Below, piece by piece: positions 36,301 to 48,800 of a stretch of DNA of 64,000 bases. Both the position numbers and the translations under genes were made by a program. Source of the DNA: Pithys albifrons albifrons. Taxonomy: Eukaryota > Chordata > Aves > Passeriformes > Thamnophilidae. The DNA is taken from NCBI RefSeq assembly GCF_047495875.1, contig NC_092466.1:11776561-11840560 (forward strand). Reading direction: 5' to 3'. How positions within the stretch are numbered: position 1 is the first letter of the stretch; each line of letters starts with the position of its first letter. Under the pieces are notes generated by a model. That model was not told the origin of the DNA. It ran no database searches and saw only the letters and a program-made list of their open reading frames with translations.

Positions 36301-37849
36301 AATCAATGGAAATGGTAGGCATTTCATGACTAGTTAGCTCTTGTAGTCTCAGAAATGGTAAATAACCTGTGAGGATCTGAGATTTCTCTACCTCTTGAAA
36401 TAGAACCTTTATTAGGGAGAGAAAGGGAGAGCTTGTCCTTGGGGGGCAGTTTCTGAAGACATTGACTTTCTACCATTTCTTCAGTGAAGTCTGTTCACAT
36501 TTGCAGTACTGCCTTACGCTTTTAGTGCCCTAAATGTCTACTAGAAGAAAATTTTGTTTGGAACCTACTACATCTTTCTAATTTTATGCATTTGTTAGCA
36601 ATACTAGCCTGATAATGTCCAGAAGCACAACCAAAGACAGGGTAGTAAATTCAGCTCTGCTGAGCCATAACTGATGATGCAGGTTCATCTCAGAATGCAG
36701 CCTTATATCAGTACTTAAACACATGTCCCTTTCATTTAACCTTGATGGCCGAGATTATAAGTTACTACTTAGTTGTGTTGAAGACATTTACAAAGTAAAA
36801 TCTTCTAGACAAATCTTTTAGGGAAGGATTTAAAATTCAGTATAAATTACAGAAATCAATGAATTAATGATTTGGAAAACTTTCTAAAATAGTTAATGCA
36901 AAAACTTCCTGTAATGCAACATTCTGGCTGAAAATTAACATGCAGAAATCCAAGAAATTTAAAATTATAGTTCCCATAGCTACTGTAACTCATCTAGCAA
37001 TCCAGTTAGGCAGTCCTTGATAAAAGTGCATCTGTGTCTAATTTGGAGTTTTGGAGATGGACATGTTAACTTCTTAGTGGAGTAGACAGTTAGCAGATAG
37101 ACATCTTGGGAGTTTAGTTGACCACATAGTATTTAAATAAGCATGAGAATGACTTGGCTAAATTTTACTGTAAAGGTTGAATTCTGTCATCACCTGGACA
37201 TATTATTGCAGAAAAGAAGGCTTCTTAGTACAAATGAAGGAATCAAATTGTCTGCAAGGGGGCTGTGGTGGAATGGCTCAGAGATGCTGAGGGGATTTGC
37301 ATGCTGTAGTGGATTTATACTATGAAGATATTCTTCTAGTCTGTCTTCTGCAAAGCTCAAACATAATTTCTCTTGTGCAAGCTGATAATATGAAAATGAA
37401 TAAACACAAGTTAACATTTCCCTGCCTGGGATCAGAGAAAGCCATCATTCAAAACCTAACTAGCTGCAGCAGTGCCAGCAAAAAAAGAATTAACTCTTAG
37501 ATGTGTGTTTTCAGCAAAAGCATCTTCTGAGCCTTTGGAGACAAAATAAATCTTAATATCCCAATGATAGTCTCTGAAATGTGGTGGTCTAGATAGTTCA
37601 GGGAAAATGGAATCTTCGATACTTGACAGCATAATTATTATGTTCTGTCAGATTTATACAGCTCTTTCATAAGGAACACTTAATACTTCATACGGATATT
37701 ACTTTTCCCATCAAATATCACTTTAGAAAAAGTTAATAATTTAGGAACTTTTAGATTAAAAAATGGCTAATTCAATAGATGCATATGATAGCATCATCAG
37801 ACATTGCATGAAGCCACTAAAACTTTTACCTTGAAGCAAATCTGGTGTT
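36301..37849. other. Non-coding stretch, nothing recognised
   Basis: No gene or repeat family is recognised. Open frames do not exceed 75 codons. Confidence 0.65.
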
Positions 37850-37925
37850 TATGCCAGGCTGTCCCAAGCTTGATGACCCTGAAGTTCAAGAGTTGTTTAA
37901 AGCTACCATACAGAGGATAGATGGT
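37850..37925 (+). mobile_element. Possible old CR1 scrap (end of ORF2)
   Basis: CAAGCTTGATGACC, then GAAGTTCAAGAG and GTTTAAAG (about 37866-37900), can be aligned with the CR1 segment near the ORF2 stop. In the copy at 7443-8345 that segment reads CAAGCCTGACAGTTCAAGAG (8194-8213). One gap is needed and similarity fades quickly, so chance cannot be excluded. Confidence 0.35.
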
Positions 37926-40900
37926 TGCATCCTTCAGTATCATTTTGTCCTGAGATCATGGTCAGATTATTCTCTTTTCACGTACTTTGCCCTGAGGTAT
38001 CTCTGCCCTCATCAGAAAAAATCCTAAACTTCTCTTCAAGCCTTGATTTTCAGGTTTATCACAGTTTCACTGGCACAAAAAAAGCACCTGTAATGTGTAT
38101 CACACTGGCAATATTACCTGGAGAAGTAATGAAATAAACCTCTAACACAGTTTTTAAGAACTGGAAAGAAGTGTCGGCTCCACTGTGAACATGACAAAGT
38201 TTCATTAAATACTTCAAACAGTGAATATTTTCCTGATTTGGAAACAAATCATTCAGGATAAATAGCATAAAATGAAGACTGGTGGGGAAAAATAAAAATA
38301 AATAAAACCCATTAAGACCTAATTAGTTTCAATTTTTTTTCATCTATAAATGCATGCAGAATAGAAGCCTGGATAAGACTCCTTCATTAGAGGCAAATAT
38401 TAAATTTAGATGAATTTCTTTTTGCTCAGCATGCATACACACCCATGTATTTACTCAAGTCAACATTTATGTATCTGTAATTTCCATGTACATGAGCTCC
38501 TTCTCTCTTAATTTACCAGTCACCCTGAAGAAAACAAAATACAGTGAAGCCTTTCTGTTGGTGGAGCTGGATTTGGAAGGAATAAATATCCAATGAGTAG
38601 TGTTTTAGGACATCACTTAGGCTCAAATCTCAGTCCGTGAATTCAGAGGGAAATCTGTATATAGACTGCGTAAATAGAAGATTATTTCTGAAGTGCCTTC
38701 CACAGGAGCTTAAATATTTTATCTGTGACATTGCAAATGTTCTTGCTCCATCAGGGAAACCATTGCCAAGTTAGCCTCATTGATTCTCAAGGAAAAGAAC
38801 TGTAAAACCACTTCATTTTTCACTAATCTATGGAAAAGTACAGCAGACCCACTGCAGCACATTAAGTGGAATTACAGGATGCACATCACATCTTCCCATA
38901 GCAGTTTCTGAGACACTCATCAGTCTGTGTCTTCTGCTCTGCACAGGCAAATACAGATGATGCAATACAGAAGCTTTGCTGTTGTCCAGCTCAAGCTGAA
39001 TGCCAGCAATAGCCAAATGGACAAATTTGATCAGCCTGGGGTGAGGGTAGCTGTTAATTGTTGCTGCTTTTGAAAACCTAAGTACTAAAACCTTATGACA
39101 GACTAATTTTCTGAATGTCTCCTTGAATCTCAGGAGGAAGCAAAGTAAATCACACATCACACAAAAGGTAGGCACATATAGCAGTAGAAAGTAGGAGGTT
39201 TTGGTAGGCAAGGCCTCCTTCAAGAGGTATTTGAAATTGTTCCTCTCTCTCACCAGGTCGGGAGTTTAGGCACATACTTTCAGAGGATTGCCTTGGTACT
39301 TAAACTATGAATGACTTGAATTTTGCTGTGCTCTTTTAGGATCTATGAGTTGTATCAATAATGGAGTATAATACCTAAAATTTGTAGGGCTATGAATCAT
39401 ATCTCTGGAGACAGTTCACCTGATTTGATTCAGAAGTGAGGAATAACTTAGAATGAGGATATTTACTGCCTATTTTAACTGAAGTTACTTAAAATAACTT
39501 CTGTCCTGTCTACAGTTAGGCCACAAACCAGCCTGGAAATCTGAACTTTGATAGATGCTCATGGGCAAGCACAGATCTATATTCTTTGAGAAGTCACATT
39601 CCAGGTGAAGGGAAACTCCAGGAAAGAAGCACGTTCTCACTATTGCCATGGCACTATTTGCCATGACAACTGAGTGCAAACACACAGGCCTTTGGACTAC
39701 ACTAACCTGCTATCCCACCCCACAGAGGCCACTGCTGGTTTATGCCCTTCCATTGACATGCTAGGTCTTTCATTATGTTATACTATACTTCTTACTGCTT
39801 TGCTTCACTCCAGTTAGAAAAATGACAGTGGCTGTGTACGATCAGAAGCATCTGGGCAAATGTGACATGCAACTCCTTAAAGAAAATTGCTTGCCTGAGT
39901 TGGAGTTGAGGGAAATGGCACTGACATTGGTCTGCATCCCTTTAAAGATATGGAGTCATCAGATCTATAGGTTTGCTTCAGATATCAGCAGTGAAAAAGA
40001 GACATTCTTCCAGAGCTATGAAGCACATTTACTAAGAGACTAAGCAGCATATCAGCCCTCAAAATATGTAGTCTAGTGAGTTTCTTAAGGATATTTGGCC
40101 TGCACAGAAAACATTCAGTCATCCTAATCTTCAAGGATCAAGGAAAATGACTGTCAACATGTGGAAGAAAACTGCAGAGTGAAGTGAACCCATCCTTCTA
40201 CCTCGTGACTTGGCTGGACAGAAAACCGCTATTAAGAAGAGTCAGAGAGGCAAGTGCTGATACCAAAAAAGGATCTTTGCCACTGAATTCAAGCATGGGA
40301 TACATTTTGCTATGTGGTGTTTTGCTTCATCAGGCTAAGGGTTAAAACCAAATCACTGATAGAGAAAATGTTCTATAAATACACGCTAGTTATTGCTATG
40401 CTGACAACTTTTTTAATATCCTGCTATGATTAATTGACATGCTTATCTAAAACTTGCTATATTCTGCTCTAAACATTTCATTCCTTTACTTTGTGTCTGT
40501 TTCTTGATCCTGTGATGCCTCAGTGAGACAAAGGATTAAGAAAATGCTGTTACTCTGGAAACTGAAAGCTTTCCGCTCTTCCCCTCTCTACCAAACTATA
40601 GGCATATAAGTAAAGGTGTTGAATGTGGATAAAGAGGACTAGGAACATGTTACTCCTGCAGTTTCTAATATGGAAAAAGCATATATTGTGGAAAAAACCC
40701 CCAAAAATAGAGTTTGTCCAGAGCATAGCTGAGTCATTGATGTGTTTCAGGAGAGGAACACCAGGTTCCAAAGGCAGCAACACCCATATGTGTCACAGAG
40801 ACAACATGTCACTGTAGTGATTCTGTTGTCCAGTCTGCCTGGGATTGCACTTCAAGGGAGGAATAAAGGAGGGAAGAAGACAAAGGCAACCTTGCAAATG

Positions 40901-41511
40901 GAGAATCAGGATTACAGGATTGGCATTTTTGGAAATGAAGGTTGTAGTGTATCTTTTTGCTGTCAAGAAAGTGGCTTTTTATTGGATGGCAAAGCAAATG
41001 CTTCACTAGCATTCAGCTACACTAGTTTAACTAGAAAAGAAATATTTACAAACTTGAAGAGGGGAGGAATAGATGAGCTTTTGAAATACTATAGTAAAAC
41101 AATTTTTTCTCTATCTTCCTTGGTATAGCACTTCTAATTTATACTAAAACATTTTTATATTTTCATATTTTTATTACAATTGTTTATATCAGAATTATAA
41201 AAGAGCACTCGTAATGGTTTGACTGTCTTTGAACTGGATTCATACTATTACAGAAAGGGAGATGGCATTTTTTCTGCCTCTATCATCTGAGCCTATGAAA
41301 TACACTTATATTTCAATACACTGCAGTGTTATCTCAAAGTAAGACAGACTGGTTATGTTGACTTGCTTACACATTACCTTCAAGCAGTGGAGCAAACTCA
41401 ATGTGGTTATACTTCTGTCAGTAACAACAATTGTAGTTGCATTTAGACTAATACTACTCAGTTACAGACAAGATCTTTTCTACTGTGTATTGATTGTGTA
41501 ACCAAAAGCTT
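37926..41511. other. Non-coding stretch, only chance open frames
   Basis: Open frames of 141 codons (38828-39253, minus) and 128 codons (40742-41128, plus) have no recognisable domain. No repeat family is recognised. An AAAT-type tract lies near 38288-38306. Confidence 0.6.
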
Positions 41512-42252
41512 TCATTGTTTTCTGATTGTCAAGTACCATGTTGCACAGATACTCTCAATCAAATATAGGCATTGGAGCACTGTATAATTTTCCCTTGAAA
41601 TATGGTACTGATTCCTGCCATAAGATTCTTTGTTCAGGTTTCTGTTACACTGTCCATTGACTGAATTTGTGCACTTAAAGATTGTTTCCTTTAGGCTAAA
41701 GCAAATGCCTTCATAAGCAATACCAGACCACTGGTGCAGTCTGATCTGGAAATGGTTTTCCCACAGTTGCAAGTTACCAATTTGCTGCATCTGCAGCTGT
41801 GAGGGGAGACTCAGGAACAGCCCACAGGGATGCTCTCCCAGCCCAACTCCAAAGTGAGGCAGTTCAAGTTCAGTTACAGCAAACCTGTTTTGTCTCATAA
41901 CTGGGGTGAGCTTGAATTCAGCATCCCAATTACTATGTGCTGCCAGGAGGTGGGAACTTAAAGTGCAATAGGTGGGCTTACAAAAGTGTGAATAGATTCT
42001 GTGGCTCCCTAAACACAGCTCACCGTGAGCTGATGCCACAGCACCAAGGCAGGCACTGTCAGCCTGGTACTGGCCTAACCTACTTCTGGTCGAAGAACCA
42101 GGGGGTGGTATGAAACCATCAAGCAAATAAGCAAGTGTAGATATTGACTTTCTCTTTTTGATTTTCTCTTTTCTTTGCCCCATCTGTTCAATATCTTTGA
42201 ATCTGCTCAGGGACAATATGACTTCACAGAGAAAGGGAACATGCCTAACCAA
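41512..42252 (-). CDS. Unidentified 246-codon open frame, coding status doubtful
   Basis: An ATG-to-stop frame of 246 codons on the minus strand, the longest in the window; the next longest has 173. The N-terminal part is basic (KEKIKKRKS, residues about 28-36). There is no signal peptide, clear membrane segment, zinc-finger spacing or repeat. Cysteines are scattered without pattern, and I recognise no family. Local base composition is richer in G+C (about 41760-42100) than the surroundings, which lengthens chance frames. No splice, promoter or polyadenylation context is evident. It could be a chance frame, an exon of a lineage-specific transcript, or part of an unrecognised repeat. I favour non-coding. 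Confidence 0.15.
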   Translation of the reverse strand: MVRHVPFLCEVILSLSRFKDIEQMGQRKEKIKKRKSISTLAYLLDGFIPPPGSSTRSRLGQYQADSACLGAVASAHGELCLGSHRIYSHFCKPTYCTLSSHLLAAHSNWDAEFKLTPVMRQNRFAVTELELPHFGVGLGEHPCGLFLSLPSQLQMQQIGNLQLWENHFQIRLHQWSGIAYEGICFSLKETIFKCTNSVNGQCNRNLNKESYGRNQYHISRENYTVLQCLYLIESICATWYLTIRKQ

Positions 42253-45200
42253 AAGAAAACATGAAATACTGCAGAGATCAGTGCAGAACTACCTGGGGTT
42301 TTACTAACTAAGTAAATTACTCAAATGTCAGCAGCCAAAAAGTAAATTCTCAAGTCAGAGATGACAAAAGGAAAAAATCACATAGGAATGAATAATTGAA
42401 ATTTTGCAACCGATTTATGAAAAACTGAATTCTAGATTAACTCCAATGGCGGCAAGTTTGGAAAGCAGCAGAATAAGAAGATGCAGCAATATAAAGTTAA
42501 AAAACAAGTATATATCAGAGGAGAGAATGTTTAAAACTGCATACTGAAAAGGGAAAAGACTTGGGAATTTAACTGAAGGCAAAAAATAAAAATTACAAAA
42601 CCACCCTGTATTCAGGTGCATTTCAGGATACTGTAAGTATTCTAAGTAATCTTGTAAGAGAAATGTATAAATCACAGCAGCTTGTGTTATTGCTAGAAGG
42701 CTCAGGGAATGAGGGCCTTGCTCACAGCAGTGTTCAGGTTTGAGAACTAAAATTGAGAAAACATGTAATCACTGTTGAAGGGAAAGCAGTGCTGAGCAAT
42801 CACAGATTAGTCCTGATTTCCAAGATTCAACTACACTAAAAAGAGTAAGAAAAGTCAGAGTTATTTCTCCCTGATAAAGATAAAAGCTCCATGGGGACCT
42901 ACACATTTCTGATAGAATCACCAAAGAAGCCTGAGAAAATGTGATCCAATTATATTATTTAAATAACTAGCAAGAGGGAATGTTTGGCTGGATGTGTAAA
43001 GCAAAGAGAATTCAAGTGTAAGCCTTGGATTTCAGAATTAAATTAGTAATATCAAAATATTGGTTTTTGATGGGGAGGGTCAGAGAGAGAAAGAGAACTA
43101 TGGAGCTCAAGAGTAAAAATGATAAAGTTTTTCTCAGTCAAATAAAATCTTCCTTGTGAGTCATAAAATTAAGACAACAGGGACTAGAAAGTGACTCTCT
43201 GGAAGCGCAAGCTGAATGTTGTTCCTTGCACCTCTCCATTCACATCTGACCTCAGCAAGTTCTGTTTCCTAAAGCTACATGATTATTTTTCACAACTATA
43301 AGATCCTCACAGTTGAGATCAACTGGACAAGGGACAGTGACTTAATGTTTGTACTGTAATAAATGCTTGAATCCAGTATTGGTCTCCAGGATGCCAGGTC
43401 ATGCACAGAGGAAAAAAAAAAAGACTTCTTTCCTCTCATGAAGTTTTTATGAGCCATAAAATCATAAGTTTATTCTCAAGATGAATTTATTTATACATTC
43501 CAAATTATTTTGGTCAAGAACTTATCCTGAACTTCTCATACCTTCAGAGAATTATGCAAAGCTTCTAAAATATACTGTAAATGGCTGTTAAATGCAAAGA
43601 CATCATTATGACTGTAACAGGATCTGCAAATCTTTGAAGTGTATTAAAACAGAATACTGTTCTTCTATTCTTCCCTTTTGCTCTGTTACAGAGAACGGAT
43701 TGTTTTTGGAAACACAAGACTATACAAGATGAAACTTTTCTCCAAATCAGTAAAGATGCTCTTGTGCTGTGCATGTTGTCTAGAAAGAAACTTCCTGATC
43801 ATTTTGAGCTCTCCAGTGTGGCAAGTTCCTAGCTTTTCCACAGTTCTGTTTGTGCACTAAAGCACTCAGTGATGCCAAGTGTAATGACACTTCTAAAATT
43901 TTCCTGTTTCATGGGTAAAGGAACAACTACACTGTAAGAGATCATTTGTATGCTGCCTTAACATAAAATGTAAGATCTTTGTAAGCACTTCAGAGGACTA
44001 AATATGCAAAAGGATATTTGGTGCAATATTCTATGTGGTTCTGCAGAAGCCTATGGTATTGTATCTGCCTTTCAGCTGATGTGGATTGCACTTGTGCTGG
44101 GTTTGGCACAAGGGGAAAAGGTATTCTGAGAAGAAAGGAACGGTTAGGAGTTGTCCAATAATACAAGTGAGGAGGCTAAATTTCATTAAGCTAATTTAAA
44201 ATGTAGGGGTCTGGATAATGGAATAAAGCTTGCCCTGAATGATAGTCTTGTCTGGGATTTGCCTTTTTCTTTATGAGTGACTATGGGAAAACAAGAAGCT
44301 ATGTTTTTGGCTACACTTGGCTTACAGCTGTCTTCAACCCCCTGACATATAAGTAGTGGCCAGAGGGAGCCTGATACTGGTGGGCCTTTCAGAACCATGT
44401 CAAATACCTGACCTCTTAAAGCTGATAGATTTTATAACTTCTTTTGGGGAATGGTTAGGAAAGCAGAAGTCAGGGGAATTATCACAAGTCTGCTGTGAGG
44501 TCTCATCCAGAACTGCAATGCAGCTAAAAAAATTTAAAGGCCAAAGTTGAGATTTGAACTTCTGATCCAGAGCTACCCTTTTTGCTGGTGCCAATCTCTG
44601 CTTTGCTCTAGTTTGTTTGAAAACAGTCCTCACACACTTTGAATGAGGCCTGAACAGACATGCTCATCACTTGATGAATTATGCATATGAACGTGAGTTT
44701 TGCACTACTTGCTACTTCATAACCCTCCCCTTAGTAATCTTTACTACTATCTTCAAAGCAGTAAGCACTAGCAAATATTTACTATCCAAGTTATCAGTGT
44801 CAGCTTTTAGTTAGGAGGGGAATCTGTTCTGAAAATTTTGTGTTTACCATTGCTAGAGCAATCCAAACATGAAACTTCTCAAAGCTTTGCAGTGTTTTTC
44901 CTTGATGTATCCAAATTCCTTATCTACCTAAATGCCTCCTGAAAATCAGAGCATGCTTTATGGTGGAAACTTAAGGAAAATAAGGTTTTATTTTGCACAT
45001 AACTGTTCAGAGCTGTATGTAAGATATGTCATTGATCTCTTTGTTCTTCCCTTTTTTTTTTGTTTTCCACTTTCTTCCTCTTTTTTTTTTTGTATGTGTG
45101 TGTGGATAGCTGTAGCTTGGTACAAAGTACAAGTGCACAGGGAATGGAGGATGAAAATGTAATCTGGAAGAAATTGTGAGGTCATGAAGGACCTGGTAAA

Positions 45201-45668
45201 AAGTGACTGCTATCATCTGTTGTTGTTCCAAGCAGCCATAGCATAAGTGACTTGTGTTTCCTTTGTAAAAGTTTCTCCTATCCCATCTGTTGGCCATATG
45301 GGTGAAAAACATGGTTTTCAGCAGGCCCACACCTACTCACTGGCCAACAATCTGTCCCAACCTAAACATGGCTGCTGACTGTGCCATAGCAAATTGTTCT
45401 TCTTAGGAATAACCAAAGAAATCTTTGCCTGTGAGATGGGCTTTAGGAAAAATTTGCAAAAAATGAACATATGCAGCAATCTATTTTGAGCCAGTGGGAT
45501 TCTTTAGCTTGCCTTGCTGCTCTTTCAGGGGATAGAGAGAGAAATTGTGCTGGATTTTCAGCCAACTGGATCAATTGACATAGCTTTTTGAAAACTGTCT
45601 GTGCAAAGACTTGGTATAAACTAGGCTGGCCACATTTCAGGTTAGGAGAAATCAAAAATGGGTCATAT
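42253..45668. other. Non-coding stretch, nothing recognised
   Basis: No gene or repeat family is recognised. Open frames reach 107 codons (45007-45330, minus), where a run of lysines simply reflects T runs on the plus strand (about 45051-45091). A 16-base inverted repeat, AAGTGT/ACACTT around AATG, lies at 43877-43892, and an A run lies near 43412-43423. Confidence 0.6.
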
Positions 45669-45822
45669 CTTAGAATCCATCTCAGATCACAGAATATTCT
45701 GAGCTGGAAGGGACCCGCAAGGATCATTGAGTCCATGTCCTAAGGGAACGGCCCACATTGGGATCACACCCACAGCCTTGGCATTATAAGCACCATGCTC
45801 CAATCAATTGAGCTAATCCAGG
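45669..45822 (-). mobile_element. tRNA-Ile-derived SINE with CR1 tail (TguSINE1-type)
   Basis: On the minus strand the head (45822 down to about 45750, 73 bases) follows a whole tRNA-Ile gene. It has an A box (TAGCTCAATTG, plus 45805-45815), an anticodon arm (45784-45790 is the loop), a B box (45760-45770, decayed to GGTGTGATCCC) and a 3' end. An 18-base linker is followed by a CR1 3' tail (45686-45730) and a short degraded end to about 45669. Such SINEs are transcribed by RNA polymerase III and copied by CR1 reverse transcriptase. This structure is the one described for TguSINE1 of passerine birds. The copy is mutated in the B box and anticodon, so it should be inactive. The alternative, a real tRNA gene, is excluded by the mutated B box and the CR1 tail. 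Confidence 0.9.
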
Positions 45823-48800
45823 AGATGATTTACACTGAGTCCATAGTCCACTCTTGAGCCCTGTCAGAAGTCCCTACATGCCAGAGAGATGTGTGCCTTC
45901 CAGCAGTTAGTGCTCTACATATGCATACTGTACACCTGGGAAATACAACTGACAGATAGATCCTTCCCCGCAATAAGCACAATGCAGACATATGATCCAG
46001 AATTGCAATGGATTTCAGCAAATTTAACTCTCCTCCTTCCCCCTTCCATTTCATCAGGAAGTGACATATCTGCTGGGACCAGCTTTCTGGAAGGGTGTGC
46101 AGCCATTCACATGGCTCAGAGACAACCACAAAGACCCATAATTCTGTCCCTAATGAATGACTCTGAAGACCTGATCCAAACATTACTAATATACTGGGGA
46201 AAAGCATTTTAAAAACTCCTTACTTAGTTGGGTTTTCCTCTTGAGATTTGGAACTTGACCTAATTTAATAGTGACACTTTTCTTCTAAATATCAAATAGT
46301 TATTTTCACAGCTGATATTCTTTGCTTGTTCCTTTCAGTCTGGAGAGGGTATATTCCCATTTACAGGGTAAAAGTTTGAGCTCTTCCAATGAAGACTTTT
46401 TATAATTTTCATCTGTGGATGTAATGTTTTTAGATAGGTTGTTCTTACAATACGATAATGTCATGGTGGCCTTCAGAAACATTAAAATTTTAAGTTTGTG
46501 ACTCACTAAATCATTTTATTCATTATATTCTACAAGTCAGTAGGAAAATTACCTCTTTCATTCAAAAGCAACAGGAAATGAGAATAGAGACTGAAATCTA
46601 AAATTTGATTTAGGCTTGGAATATGAACAATACAGCTTAAATATGAGGTTTGGGGCCCAGCTAAACCTTGACTTGCAACAGTGTTATCTTGCTTCCAAAG
46701 TTGTGGGAATCAGAAAGAACTTTTCATAATGAAAAGCAGTTAATAAGGAAGAAGCTTCTTTAGCTAATGCCCAGTTTTTAGAGTCTGAGTCTACTAATTC
46801 TCTTCCTGACTGTCTTCAGCTGTTTCTAGCCATGTTTCAGAGTACGATTTCTTGCTGCATCCATCAGATATGCTGCTGCTTTTTTCAGGAGAAAGAAAAG
46901 TAAAATATCAGTCAGACTTAGCAGAATGCTCCTTATGTTATAAAATTATACATCTCCATATGCAAGATTTGGAAGGCCCTGGATAATAAGTAGTCTGAAT
47001 CATTCATTATTCTCTGAATCATAAATGCAAACTACAGGTGCCCGAATTCAGCAAAAGATGCACTTGTGTATACTTTAAATACAACTCTAAGTGCCTATAA
47101 AATGTCAGTAATCCATATCAAGAAAGCACGGAATAACTGATGAAATGGAGTAACACTTTGGTTATTGTAATTGTCTCTGGACTTCAAGTGATTTTTTTTC
47201 AGGGTTACATGAAATTTATTGAGGGATTAGGAATATATTATTGCTGTTGGAATCAATTATTTCGTTGAGTCTACATGCATGAAGTTGCTTTTCTCTCTGA
47301 TTTAGGGTGTACAGAAATCTGTTTTACCAGAAAAAAAGGAATGCTGCTTGTCTGCATTATTTCAAATAAATCCAGAGTCCCTGTTTGCTTCCAGTCATCC
47401 TCCAGCACTGTAGAGGTCGGTTGATACTTTGGATATGCCTGAACCTTACCCTTAGAGAGCAAGATATCTTGAAAACTCCAGCTGTTAAAGATGGGTAAAA
47501 GAACAGCGTTCTCAGGTAGCAGAGCAAACCTTTGTAATATTCCCCTGCTAATGACTTTCTGGAAGCTGTGTCTTGGGAGTGTTCCCTTGACCTTTCATTA
47601 TCTCCCCACAGAAAAGCAAATAGATTGCCCTAAAGGCCAACTTAGAAGGAATCGAGAGAAGGAGGCGGAAATGGGGAACACCACAACCTGGTGGTGTTTC
47701 TTGGCCTGGATTTTTGTATTGAAAATCACCAGGATACTTTTTTCTCAGAGAAAAGTTATCATTGTAAGAGTCCTAATAATGTCTGTATGCTGTCATGGCT
47801 GCTTTGAGAAGCTGTAAGAAATCTGGCATACAGATTTTGGTTTCAAAAAGAGATAAAATAAAAATTCATTTCCAGAGGCACAGGAGATCTTGCCACAAGT
47901 ATCTTTCTTTCTATTTTTTTTTCGTTCTGGTTATGCTCTAGACTGGTGCACTCTTCACAACAAGGGAAACATTTTTTCTTGGTTGTTAACTAACATTATG
48001 AACATATTTCCTTCTGGTGGAACATGAGATTTTATTGCTGTTACTCCCAGATGCACAAACAGGACTGTGAAGGAAAAAAAAACCCATCATAATAAAAGAG
48101 ATTTATTAAACTGAAGCAATTTGCTTACAGACTGATGCTGAAATTAGAAAAGGCCTCATTCCCTCAGATAACCTGGTTCTGAGACATACCTTTTATTAAA
48201 ACTTAACACCCACACAGTCCCATCTTGCAATGGTGTAAGTAAAAAATAAAAATAAATAAGAAGATCCAAACAAACTATTTAAAGGGAAAGTAACTATGTC
48301 TTGCACACTAGCTTATCATACTGAGAGAAAGACTTTCATGGTACAAGAATCATTAATTAATTATCATCTTTAATTGCCAGCTTTGATGTTTCTTCACAGT
48401 CCTGTTTCCCAGGATGCTCTAGTGTGGCTGAGATCTTCTGTGTGGGTATACTGTGATATTTCCATTTATCATACATATATAGTCCTCAGCTAAGAAAATA
48501 TTAAAAGTCTGTGACTGTTCTGTTGAAACACCTGGAAACAGGAGTTTTGGTGTTGTTACCTCCTGCCAGTTATGGCTGTTAAATAATTGGAGACTACATG
48601 ATCTCTTAAATACTGTGAGACCTCCTCAGTTCTCTTCCTATTCCTGCCACTTCTGCATGATCCTGATCATCTGTCTTTATGAAGGTTTTGTAAAGCACTT
48701 TTTTTTCTTACTTTATTCAGCTCTTAATTTAGTCCATGCCAGTTTTTTCCCTGGCAATTACTTACAAAATTAGGTATTTGTTTTTGATTCGGAGAGTTTT

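Noticed and set aside
38828..39253. 141-codon minus-strand frame with a hydrophobic segment
   Set aside because: There is no recognisable family and no gene context, and its length is within the tail expected by chance in 64 kb.
42910..42960. CR1 3' end in minus orientation
   Set aside because: GATAGAATCACC resembles the CR1 terminal repeat, but the following bases need several gaps to fit, so chance is likelier.
44090..44160. Start of a second LTR
   Set aside because: TGTGCTGGGTTTGGC resembles the LTR start, but the following sequence does not continue the pattern.
45750..45822. Possible functional tRNA-Ile gene
   Set aside because: The B box is mutated, many stem positions differ from the usual tRNA-Ile, and a CR1 tail follows directly, so it is the head of a SINE.
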